Notes: a model not told the origin generated them from the letters alone. A stretch of 7,089 bases of DNA from an uncultured Acidimicrobiia bacterium (GCA_905480085.1 CAJQPD010000153.1:1-7089), one strand, 5' to 3'. Counted from the first letter of the stretch, positions 1 through 5,902 are shown. Numbers and translations: made by a program.

Positions 1-60
1 CACCACCAATGGACCAGCCGACTCGGACACACCTACACCAACAAACCCGAACCACCCTGA
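1..60 (+). CDS. C-terminal end of a probable DUF222/13E12-type HNH endonuclease protein (partial)
   Basis: Frame 1 is open from the left edge to a TGA at 58-60 and gives 19 residues beginning HHQWTSRLGHTYTNKPEPP. The Trp-Thr-Ser-x-x-Gly-His-x-Tyr-Thr pattern followed by a Pro-rich end resembles the extreme C-terminus of the actinobacterial DUF222/HNH (13E12 repeat) proteins, in which a segment after the HNH motif reads roughly W-T-S-P-x-G-x-x-Y. That match is from memory of the family. The HNH residues themselves would lie upstream of the window and cannot be seen. Such proteins are multicopy in many actinobacterial genomes and mostly uncharacterised. The fragment is too short to exclude a chance open frame. 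Confidence 0.45.
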   Translation, partial: HHQWTSRLGHTYTNKPEPP

Positions 61-65
61 AAGCG

Positions 66-82
66 TCGGGCGACCAGCCCGA
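66..82 (+). terminator. possible hairpin terminator after the left-edge gene
   Basis: TCGGGC (66-71), a five-base loop GACCA, and GCCCGA (77-82) form a perfect six-base-pair stem starting six bases after the TGA at 58-60. There is no T-run behind it, so it is at best an actinobacterial-style terminator without a U-tail. The position supports the call; the sequence alone is weak. Confidence 0.3.
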
Positions 83-143
83 AGGCACTTCCATTGAAGA
101 AGCTTCCCCCAAACGCACTTCCCGAGAGTCGCACCAATGGATA

Positions 144-150
144 GGGAGGA
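144..150 (+). promoter_or_regulatory. ribosome binding site of the DUF4262 gene
   Basis: GGGAGGA ends six bases before the ATG at 157, an optimal Shine-Dalgarno arrangement. It fixes the start at 157 and argues against the other ATGs in the same region, such as those at 137 and 178. Confidence 0.85.
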
Positions 151-156
151 AGCACC

Positions 157-651
157 ATGTGTCTTCGTTGCCAGGGTATGTCGCTGCGCGAATACCAAAG
201 ACATCTCACAAAGACCATCAAACAGAATGGATGGGCATGCCAGTCGGTTTCATCATCTGCGGACGAGCTTGGACCCAACTGGGTGTACACGATCGGAATC
301 GAACGGTTCGGTCAGCCGGAACTCATCATCGTCGGGATGCCCGATAGGCAAGCCGCCACCATGCTCAACGACCTCTGCCGAGCGTCAACCACGGGCGATG
401 AGCCCTGGCCCGTGCCAGGCGACATCATGGTCCATTCCTGCGGCAATGCCTCACGGGTCGCCGTTCTCGAAGTGGATGCTGACATCATCGCCGCCGGAGA
501 ATGGTTCAACATGGCCATTTATCGTCGGGCGAGCGGGTCCAAAGGGTTCCAAGCGATCCAACTCGTCTGGTCGGATGAACACGGCCGACTTCCGACCATC
601 ACGACCGAACAACAACCGCTCCTCGGTGACCCGTGGTGGACGGCGCCGTGA
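157..651 (+). CDS. DUF4262 domain protein
   Basis: The 164-residue protein matches the DUF4262 family over most of its length. It opens with Met-Cys-x-x-Cys (C2, C5), a frequent start in this family. An amphipathic segment ending G25-W26 follows, then the family hallmark W42-V-Y-T-I-G47 and the block G52-x-P-E-L-I-I-V-G60. Later parts include a PWPVPGD stretch around 83-89 and the C-terminal strand QAIQLVWSDEHGRLP. There is no signal peptide or membrane segment, so it is probably cytoplasmic. The biochemical function of DUF4262 is not known to me, and the sequence does not supply one. C2 and C5 could bind a metal, but only two such Cys are close together. The gene follows the presumed HNH gene by about 100 bases and converges on the HIRAN-like gene with a 21-base gap, so it is probably transcribed alone. 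Confidence 0.85.
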   Translation: MCLRCQGMSLREYQRHLTKTIKQNGWACQSVSSSADELGPNWVYTIGIERFGQPELIIVGMPDRQAATMLNDLCRASTTGDEPWPVPGDIMVHSCGNASRVAVLEVDADIIAAGEWFNMAIYRRASGSKGFQAIQLVWSDEHGRLPTITTEQQPLLGDPWWTAP

Positions 652-672
652 CTGGCCGGGAAGTGAGCAACG

Positions 673-1644
673 CTAGGCGCCTACCCCCTCAGCGATCTTC
701 TGGCGGAACCGGGTGGCGCGGTCGGCGAGATCGGTTACCCATTCGCCGTTGGCAGCCTCGGATCCGTATAGAGCAATGCCACGTTCGGCCCAGAGCAGGC
801 CCGAGTCCCAGGCCTTGGCTTTCTGCTGCCGAATACACATCTGCCGATAGGTCTCAAGCATCGGAACCTTGCCAAACTTCTCGACCAGTCCAGCCCGGAT
901 CGCGTCCATCTCGGAGTCGTGGAGGACGCAAACCTCGTCATACTCCGTCAAAGCAGACTCAAAGGTGTCCCGGCAGTAATAGAGGTCCTTCTCGAGCTGG
1001 GCAAACATGAAGTGACGATCGATCGGATGGGTCTCGATACCCAACAACTTGCGCACCTGGCCGATGCGGCGGACCGAATCTCCAGCCAGTCCATCCACCC
1101 AGGACAGGTCGTAGCGGGAGTCTTCCCGGTCGGTCGAGGCGGCCACGCTCAATCCGGTCCTCACCGACCGACGACCAGGACGCGGGGTCGCAGAGTCATC
1201 GACCGCGGTAGGCGGCAAGCCGAAATCGGTCGGATCATACGAGAGAAACACCCCCAACTGCCCGGGACCATTCGCCCGCCGTCCCCCACCGGCGATGACG
1301 CCTCGCAGTCCAATCGATCTGCCGTGCTGCCGTTCAAGACGGACGATGGCATGCTGCAGGTCGGCCGCATCCTCCCGGGACAGATGGCCGACACGATGGT
1401 CGGTCACCACGACATCTACGGCGTATTCGTCATACGGGTTGTTCGGGTCAGGCCGCAGGATCGCGATCACGTTCTGGCGGATCCGGTCGGGTCCCCCGGG
1501 ATGCTCGCCGACGATATGCCAAAGTGCGTCCTGATGACGCGACTCACCAACAACTTCAAGGGACTGCATGCCGCCGAGTACGAGGACTTCTGGCTGATGG
1601 GACGAAAAAGAGGATTCAGACGGCGAATCTCCAACGGTTGCCAT
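673..1644 (-). CDS. HIRAN-like domain protein with helical C-terminal region
   Basis: The 323-residue protein has an N-terminal domain (about 29-125) resembling HIRAN modules. V31-V-G-E-S opens it, followed by a strand V59-I-A-I-L-R-P, the motif N69-P-Y-D-x-x-A-V76, and V85-G-H-L-S-R-E-D-A93. HIRAN domains occur with DNA-repair helicases (HLTF/Rad5 type), where they bind DNA ends, but also alone in many actinobacterial proteins of unknown role. Here no helicase or nuclease motif follows. After a variable Arg/Ser/Thr-rich linker (about 140-190) comes a helical, charged region (about 202-318) with a TPR-like look. DNA binding is an inference from the domain only. A second ATG at 1650 would add two residues, but GGAGGA abuts that codon and sits six bases from the ATG at 1644, so 1644 is preferred. 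The gene is convergent with the DUF4262 gene and divergent from the phosphotransferase. Confidence 0.75.
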   Translation of the reverse strand: MATVGDSPSESSFSSHQPEVLVLGGMQSLEVVGESRHQDALWHIVGEHPGGPDRIRQNVIAILRPDPNNPYDEYAVDVVVTDHRVGHLSREDAADLQHAIVRLERQHGRSIGLRGVIAGGGRRANGPGQLGVFLSYDPTDFGLPPTAVDDSATPRPGRRSVRTGLSVAASTDREDSRYDLSWVDGLAGDSVRRIGQVRKLLGIETHPIDRHFMFAQLEKDLYYCRDTFESALTEYDEVCVLHDSEMDAIRAGLVEKFGKVPMLETYRQMCIRQQKAKAWDSGLLWAERGIALYGSEAANGEWVTDLADRATRFRQKIAEGVGA

Positions 1645-1650
1645 GGCCAT

Positions 1651-1656
1651 TCCTCC
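1651..1656 (-). promoter_or_regulatory. ribosome binding site deciding the HIRAN-like gene start
   Basis: Read on the minus strand the sequence is GGAGGA, then ATGGCC, then ATG. The site touches the first ATG (1650) and is six bases from the second (1644). Normal spacing therefore selects the second ATG. Confidence 0.75.
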
Positions 1657-1732
1657 ACCATCAAACCTAGCGAACCCGGTCGGAGTCCGGGTGGATACGG
1701 ACGAAGCAGCCGATCCGGGTCACGAACACCCC

Positions 1733-1741
1733 TGGTACGCT
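1733..1741 (+). promoter_or_regulatory. extended -10 element, probably giving a leaderless phosphotransferase mRNA
   Basis: TGG-TACGCT fits the extended -10 form TGnTAnnnT. The hexamer ends at 1741, eight bases before the GTG at 1750. A transcript starting six to eight bases downstream of the hexamer would begin at or next to the start codon. No good -35 is seen 16 to 18 bases upstream, as is acceptable for an extended -10. No Shine-Dalgarno sequence precedes the GTG, which fits leaderless translation, common in actinobacteria. Confidence 0.4.
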
Positions 1742-1749
1742 CCATCGCC

Positions 1750-2730
1750 GTGAAACCATGGGAACAACTCACTGAACGAGGACGGTTTCGACGGATCCGA
1801 GCGGTGGCCACCGAAGCCCTCCGTCATTATCCGATCACGCCGACGTCCATGCGCCTGGTCGGTGGCTTCACCAACGTTATCTTCCGCATCGACACGGCCA
1901 CGTCGACCTACGCGCTCCGGGTCGACTACCTCCAGGACCACACAGACGAAGACGTTGCTGTCGAACTCGACTGGTTGGTGGCCCTGGAAGAATCCGACCT
2001 TGATGTGTGCCGGGTCGTGCCGGCCACCTCAGGCGAGCGCTCGGTCTACGCCGCGGCGACCGGGGTGCCGGAGCCACGGCGATGCGTCTTGTTCGAATGG
2101 ATCCCTGGCAGGCCGCTGGCCGAAGACCTGACCCCGCCCCGGTACGAACAGTTGGGCCGGCTCTCAGCGAGCCTGCACATCGCCGGGAAGGACTATCAGC
2201 CACCTCATCAACCGATGGCCTGGGACAAGGTCTTTTATTGGCAGGAGCCCTCCGATCCGGTCGTCTATCACCTGCCGGAACACGCCCACCATTTCGCCGG
2301 CGGTCGGATGGACATCCTCGAACGGGCCATCGACGCGGTGACTCCGGCCTTCGGGAGGCTGGACCCGAAGCGAGCCCAGATCATCCACGCCGACCTGCAT
2401 CCCTGGAACGTGCACGTGGCCCGATCACGAATGATCGCCCTCGACTTCGAAGACGTGGCGTGGGGACATCGGGTTCAGGACATCGCCATCACGCTGTTCT
2501 ACGAGCGCGATCACCCCGAGTACGCCGACTTGCGGGCCGCCTTTGAGACCGGCTACCGCCAGGTGGCGCCGTGGCCAGTCGAATACGAATGGCAGCTCGA
2601 AACGTTCATGGCGGCTCGCACGATCATGTTTGTCAACTTCATGCTCAACCTTGGCGAAGACCCAAAGGAATTCTATGAGCGAGCTTTCCCTCGCCTCGAA
2701 CGGTTCCTGGAGCGCTTCGCCACCAGCTAG
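1750..2730 (+). CDS. APH-fold phosphotransferase (aminoglycoside phosphotransferase / homoserine kinase type II-like family)
   Basis: The 326-residue protein, read from GTG at 1750, is a small-molecule or protein kinase of the APH fold, usual in length. The nucleotide loop is L36-V-G-G-F-T-N42. The beta-3 strand Y54-A-L-R-V58 has Arg where protein kinases have Lys. A conserved acid lies in the following helix (E72). The catalytic loop is I-I-H213-A-D215-L-H-P-W-N220 (Brenner-type HxDxxxxN), and the metal-binding motif is D232-F-E-D235. These match the PF01636 family, which includes aminoglycoside kinases, ThrB-type II homoserine kinases and SrkA. The substrate cannot be told from sequence, and resistance should not be assumed. 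The frame is open far upstream, but that part is antisense to the HIRAN-like gene and has no kinase sequence. GTG at 1750 is the last in-frame start before the conserved region except ATG at 1849, which would cut into the nucleotide loop. The start itself is moderately certain. Confidence 0.85.
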   Translation: MKPWEQLTERGRFRRIRAVATEALRHYPITPTSMRLVGGFTNVIFRIDTATSTYALRVDYLQDHTDEDVAVELDWLVALEESDLDVCRVVPATSGERSVYAAATGVPEPRRCVLFEWIPGRPLAEDLTPPRYEQLGRLSASLHIAGKDYQPPHQPMAWDKVFYWQEPSDPVVYHLPEHAHHFAGGRMDILERAIDAVTPAFGRLDPKRAQIIHADLHPWNVHVARSRMIALDFEDVAWGHRVQDIAITLFYERDHPEYADLRAAFETGYRQVAPWPVEYEWQLETFMAARTIMFVNFMLNLGEDPKEFYERAFPRLERFLERFATS

Positions 2731-2758
2731 CCAGACGCCGACCGGGTAGTCGCGCCGC

Positions 2759-3493
2759 CTAACCCTTGCGCGGTACCGACACCATCGTGCCACTCAGGGC
2801 GGACCGATTCCCCGACAAATGGCGCAGCAGATCGGCGGCAGCCTCGGCCGGCGTGACCAGCATGCCATCGTCTTGAAACGACTTGAACACCTTGCTTACT
2901 TCGGTGGGAGCCAACCGGGCCTCGGTCTGCATGTCGGTGTCAACTACCCCCGGCCGCCAGACAAAGCTGGCCAGTCCTGGAGCTTCAAGGGCAAGCTGGC
3001 GGGCCAAATACTCTTCACCTGCCTTGGCGATTCCATAGGACCCGACCCCGATCAGATTCCGCTCGGCGATGCCAGATCCGACGAAGACGAAACATCCCTC
3101 GCCTTGTTCAAGCATCGCCGGCACCATCGCCCTGACGAGGTGCAAACCGCCATCGAGGCTTGCTCCAAGAATCGCCACCGATTCGCCTGCGGTGGTTTCC
3201 CAGATCATTGGACCGGCCCCGGCTACCGCTGCATTGTGAATGACGCCAAATGGGCCACCGAGTTCGACGGCTGCAGCTGCGATATGGACCGCGGTTTCAG
3301 CCGAACCGATGTCACCGGCCACCACCCGCACCCGGCCCGGGTCGCCAAGCTCATCGGCCTTGGCCTGAAGGGCAGCAGCCTTCCGGGCGTTGAGAACCAA
3401 TCGGGCGCCTCGCTCCCAGAGGCCGTCGGCGATGGCCGCACCAACCCCACGCGATGCTCCGGTTACCACCCAGGTTTCGGAGGCAAAGGTCAT
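2759..3493 (-). CDS. classical short-chain dehydrogenase/reductase (SDR), sepiapterin/benzil reductase-like
   Basis: The 244-residue protein has the usual classical SDR length and motifs. The cofactor motif is T11-G-A-S-R-G-V-G18; R15 within it and N35-A-R37 after strand 2 suggest NADPH preference. D61 lies after strand 3, H86-N-A-A89 follows, and the active site is S140, Y153 and K157 with normal spacing. P181-G-V-V-D-T-D-M-Q189 resembles the sepiapterin reductase/benzil reductase branch, so a carbonyl reductase acting on a ketone or aldehyde is likely; the natural substrate is unknown. Position 112, normally the Asn of the Asn-Ser-Tyr-Lys tetrad, is Ser. A start 23 codons upstream is possible, but ATG at 3493 has a strong ribosome site and leads directly into strand 1. 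The gene is convergent with the phosphotransferase (28-base gap) and divergent from the cyclase fusion. It is soluble, with no signal peptide. Confidence 0.93.
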   Translation of the reverse strand: MTFASETWVVTGASRGVGAAIADGLWERGARLVLNARKAAALQAKADELGDPGRVRVVAGDIGSAETAVHIAAAAVELGGPFGVIHNAAVAGAGPMIWETTAGESVAILGASLDGGLHLVRAMVPAMLEQGEGCFVFVGSGIAERNLIGVGSYGIAKAGEEYLARQLALEAPGLASFVWRPGVVDTDMQTEARLAPTEVSKVFKSFQDDGMLVTPAEAAADLLRHLSGNRSALSGTMVSVPRKG

Positions 3494-3500
3494 CCCACCG

Positions 3501-3507
3501 CTCCTCT
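3501..3507 (-). promoter_or_regulatory. ribosome binding site of the SDR gene
   Basis: On the minus strand AGAGGAG lies seven bases before the ATG at 3493. It chooses this start over the in-frame GTG at 3562, which has no such site. Confidence 0.85.
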
Positions 3508-3724
3508 TGGTCCCGCCACCTTCGTCCGGTCGTCCATCAGTCTCTCCCAGGTCAGAACTCACGATACCGGATCAGCCGGGCCAGTCATGGTCCGAATGTT
3601 CCCGGAGTCCGCCGGGAGATTCTCATTGCAGCGATGGTGTCGATGGCAAATGGCCAGACACCCTCGATACCTTCCACCCGGTCCCGTTTCGGAGAGCATT
3701 GGTCCGGCCGGCATGGGGCCTCGG

Positions 3725-3730
3725 TAGTAT
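3725..3730 (+). promoter_or_regulatory. possible -10 element for the hydrolase-cyclase gene
   Basis: TAGTAT fits the TAnnnT form and would give a transcript start near 3737 and a leader of about 20 bases containing the AGGA site. The nearest -35-like hexamer, TTGGTC at 3699-3704, is 20 bases away, which is too far for a standard promoter, so the call is tentative. Confidence 0.3.
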
Positions 3731-3747
3731 CGGCCCGACTCAGCCAT

Positions 3748-3751
3748 AGGA
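3748..3751 (+). promoter_or_regulatory. ribosome binding site of the hydrolase-cyclase gene
   Basis: AGGA ends five bases before the GTG at 3757. It supports this GTG as the start rather than the long open extension upstream, which has no recognisable domain. Confidence 0.6.
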
Positions 3752-3756
3752 CCACT

Positions 3757-5100
3757 GTGCAGACACCGACCCCACCGCCCGTTCGGTATGCCAAGAGCGA
3801 CGACATCAACATCGCATACCAGGTGTCCGAAGCCAACGGCCCCGACCTGGTGTATGTGTCCGGATGGATCTCCCACCTCGACATGATGTGGGAAGATCCG
3901 TATCAAGCCCAGTTCCTGCATCGACTCAGCCAGTTCAGCCGGTTGATCATGTTCGACAAACGAGGTGTGGGCCTGTCCGACCGGGTCTCCATCGAACACC
4001 TACCAACCATGGAACAACGAATGGACGACGTGCGGGCCGTGATGGATTCCGTGGGCTGCGAGGAGGCGTATCTGTTTGGCCACTCTGAAGGAGCTGTGCT
4101 CAGTACGCTCTTCGCGGCAACCTATCCCGAACGGACCCTCGGGTTGATGCTCTACGGCGGATACGCAGCCAAGAGTGTGCGGGCCGACTATCCGTGGGCT
4201 CCGGGTCCCGAAGCTCAGGCGAAGCGCCTCGATCTGGTACTGAATCACTGGCCGGACGGGGTGGGAATTGAAGCAAGAGCTCCCTCCATGATTGGTAACC
4301 AGGCGTTCTTCGATGGCTTTGTGAAGTACGCTCGCTCAGCCGCCAGTCCGGCGGCCGCCCATGCCCTGGCATTGATGAACGATCAAATCGACATCCGGGA
4401 CATATTGGGCAGTGTCGCAGTGCCTACGTTGATCGTTCACCGTACGGGCGACAGGTCCACACCCATCGAGGGTGCTCGCTATATGGCTGAACGGATGCCT
4501 GACGCCGTACTCGTCGAACTCGGCGGCGAGGATCATCTCCCATGGACTGACGACTCCGAATCGATCCTGTCCGAACTCGAAGAATTCGTCACCGGAACGC
4601 GACCGGAGCGTGAGGTCACCCGCGTGCTATCGACGGTCCTGTTTACCGACATCGTCGATTCAACCGTCCAAGCTGTGGAGATGGGTGATCACGGCTGGCG
4701 GCGCTTGCTGGATCAGCACGACGCTCTCTGTCGCAAGCAGATCGAGCATCATCGGGGCCGTCTCATCAAGACAACCGGGGATGGCATTCTTGCTACGTTC
4801 GATGGCCCGGCCCGCGCCATACGGTGTGGCCAGGCCATTGCCCTTGGCGCTCGGGATCTCGAGATCGAAATTCGCGCTGGACTCCACACCGGAGAGATCG
4901 AACTACGCGACGACGATATCGGTGGAGTCGCCGTTCACTTCGCTTCGCGGGTCATGGGATTCGCTGGGTCAGGTGAGGTTGTCGTTTCCCGGACTGTCAA
5001 AGACCTTGTGGCCGGATCGGGCCTCGTCTTCACCTCGATCGGAGAGCAATCCCTCAAAGGCATCCCCGGCGTCTGGGAACTGTTCTCCGTCCAAGGCTGA
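3757..5100 (+). CDS. alpha/beta hydrolase fused to a class III adenylate/guanylate cyclase domain (LipJ/Rv1900c-like)
   Basis: The 447-residue fusion has the same architecture as mycobacterial LipJ (Rv1900c). Residues about 9-275 are an alpha/beta hydrolase. It has F66-D-K-R-G-V-G-L-S74, nucleophile elbow G108-H-S110-E-G112, acid D232 in T-G-D, and H260 in G-E-D-H-L, so the Ser-Asp-His triad appears complete. Residues about 289-447 are a class III cyclase domain. Metal residues are D298 (FTDIVDST) and D342 (TTGDG). K338 and D387 fit the adenine-specifying pair, and R398 is kept, but the transition-state Asn is H394 (V-H-F-A-S-R). Class III cyclases act as dimers on ATP with two metals, giving cAMP. 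No membrane segment or signal peptide is seen, so it is probably cytosolic. The hydrolase may be a sensor or an enzyme for a lipid or ester. GTG at 3757 is preferred because of the AGGA site and because the conserved hydrolase sequence begins right after it. It ends nine bases before the convergent lipoprotein gene. Confidence 0.92.
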   Translation: MQTPTPPPVRYAKSDDINIAYQVSEANGPDLVYVSGWISHLDMMWEDPYQAQFLHRLSQFSRLIMFDKRGVGLSDRVSIEHLPTMEQRMDDVRAVMDSVGCEEAYLFGHSEGAVLSTLFAATYPERTLGLMLYGGYAAKSVRADYPWAPGPEAQAKRLDLVLNHWPDGVGIEARAPSMIGNQAFFDGFVKYARSAASPAAAHALALMNDQIDIRDILGSVAVPTLIVHRTGDRSTPIEGARYMAERMPDAVLVELGGEDHLPWTDDSESILSELEEFVTGTRPEREVTRVLSTVLFTDIVDSTVQAVEMGDHGWRRLLDQHDALCRKQIEHHRGRLIKTTGDGILATFDGPARAIRCGQAIALGARDLEIEIRAGLHTGEIELRDDDIGGVAVHFASRVMGFAGSGEVVVSRTVKDLVAGSGLVFTSIGEQSLKGIPGVWELFSVQG

Positions 5101-5109
5101 TCTGCCGCC

Positions 5110-5895
5110 TTATCGACGGCTAGTCGTGGAACATTCGGCTTCGAGGGTGCCCGGAACGGCTTCCACTTCATCGGTAAGCCCATTGTCGAAATCTCCCGAG
5201 AACGTCACGCTGTCGCCATTGAGCGTGATCCCGACCGGCGGGCCAGCTTGCCAGTCGACGACGGGATTTTCGAAGTCTTCGATATCGTTGATGAAGAGCT
5301 CATGGGTCAGACCGTCGCCTTCAACTCGACCATCACCCGATTCGTTACGCACATTGGCCTGCATCTGGACCCGGGTGCCATCGGAGTGTTCTCCGAACGA
5401 GTTGGAGGTAAAGGAGTAAACGGCGCTCTCGGTATTGTCATGCCCAAAGGCGCAGTCAAAACTGTCGAACTCCCAGACTTCGTTTCCAATTGTCAGGGTG
5501 GCTGAACCCGGGAAGATACGAGACGCGATTAGGGTCGTCGTCGCCTCATCAAGGTCAGCGGCGGTCGGGTTGTCACGGATCGCCATCATGTCAATGGTCG
5601 TCATGTCAATGTTCGCCCAATCGATGGTTGTTAGGTCGACCGTGGCCCAGTTGATGTCGCTGCCATCGATCGAACCAGCAGAATTACCCTGGGACGGCTG
5701 ATCGGCAGGTTCGTCCGTGTTGGATTCACCGACGGTCGTCTGAGTCGCCGCCACGGTCGTGGCCGAACCTTGATCTGATCCTGAAGGTGTGGCGGAAGTC
5801 GCTGTCGTTTCCGCTGCCCCGGTGTCGGTGCTGCCACCGCATGCCGCCACCAGTACCAATACAACCGCCACCAACCCGCGTGCCGTTCGCCTCAT
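5110..5895 (-). CDS. secreted lipoprotein with Thr/Ser-rich linker, pentapeptide block and C-terminal folded domain
   Basis: The 261-residue protein starts with M-R-R and a hydrophobic stretch (8-18) ending in the lipobox V16-A-A-C19, so C19 should be cut by signal peptidase II and lipidated for anchoring outside the membrane. Residues about 20-80 are rich in Thr, Ser, Ala and Asp, a typical flexible lipoprotein linker. Residues 81-105 are five tandem pentapeptides. Residues about 115-261 form a probable beta-rich domain with only two Cys, C148 and C255, which could form a disulfide. That Cys layout vaguely recalls the LpqH (19 kDa antigen) family, but I do not claim homology. A TTG 18 bases upstream (5913) is in frame, but GGAGG lies seven bases from ATG 5895, so that ATG is chosen. 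Function is unknown. The gene converges on the hydrolase-cyclase and lies 149 bases downstream of the amidohydrolase on the same strand. Confidence 0.85.
   Translation of the reverse strand: MRRTARGLVAVVLVLVAACGGSTDTGAAETTATSATPSGSDQGSATTVAATQTTVGESNTDEPADQPSQGNSAGSIDGSDINWATVDLTTIDWANIDMTTIDMMAIRDNPTAADLDEATTTLIASRIFPGSATLTIGNEVWEFDSFDCAFGHDNTESAVYSFTSNSFGEHSDGTRVQMQANVRNESGDGRVEGDGLTHELFINDIEDFENPVVDWQAGPPVGITLNGDSVTFSGDFDNGLTDEVEAVPGTLEAECSTTSRR
5581..5655 (-). repeat. five tandem 15-base units encoding pentapeptide repeats
   Basis: Read on the minus strand the units are INWAT, VDLTT, IDWAN, IDMTT and IDMMA (lipoprotein residues 81-105). Each has Ile/Val, then Asp/Asn, then a bulky Trp/Leu/Met, then two small or polar residues in four of the five, as in the pentapeptide-repeat pattern A(D/N)LXX with Ile/Val in the Ala position. 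The DNA keeps a 15-base period with substitutions, so the units have diverged and are not a recent slippage. Confidence 0.75.
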
Positions 5896-5902
5896 CGCCG
5901 TG

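Larger units (their letters stand above)
3494..3756. other. divergent intergenic region between the SDR and the hydrolase-cyclase genes
   Basis: These 263 bases hold the 5' ends of two outward-facing genes. Beyond the two ribosome sites and the -10-like element near 3725 I see only a small imperfect hairpin, CCCGG (3602-3606) with CCGGG about six bases later. On the minus strand TATCGT near 3558-3563 could be a -10 for the SDR, but no -35 pairs with it. Frames read through the region without family resemblance. I see no operator with convincing symmetry. Confidence 0.5.

Noticed and set aside
85..122. Eight-base direct repeat GCACTTCC at 85-92 and 115-122 upstream of the DUF4262 gene
   Set aside because: Only two copies, with no symmetry and no clear promoter around them; most likely chance.
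642..681. Two GGCGCC palindromes at the end of the DUF4262 gene and of the HIRAN-like gene
   Set aside because: They would form a stem with a 28-base loop; such hexamers are common in GC-rich DNA and there is no T-run.
919..1749. Long open extension upstream of the phosphotransferase in the same frame
   Set aside because: It lies antisense to the HIRAN-like gene, has no recognisable domain, and the kinase sequence begins only after GTG 1750. High GC content gives long chance open frames.
2819..3727. 302-codon open frame on the plus strand across the SDR gene
   Set aside because: It is antisense to a textbook SDR with all motifs, its product has no family resemblance, and its composition looks like shadow coding.
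3454..3756. In-frame N-terminal extension of the hydrolase-cyclase protein
   Set aside because: The extension has no conserved sequence, and the GTG at 3757 has an AGGA ribosome site immediately before the conserved hydrolase start.
4472..5419. 315-codon plus-strand open frame across the cyclase domain and lipoprotein 3' ends
   Set aside because: It runs out of frame through the conserved cyclase domain and continues antisense to the lipoprotein; no domain is seen.
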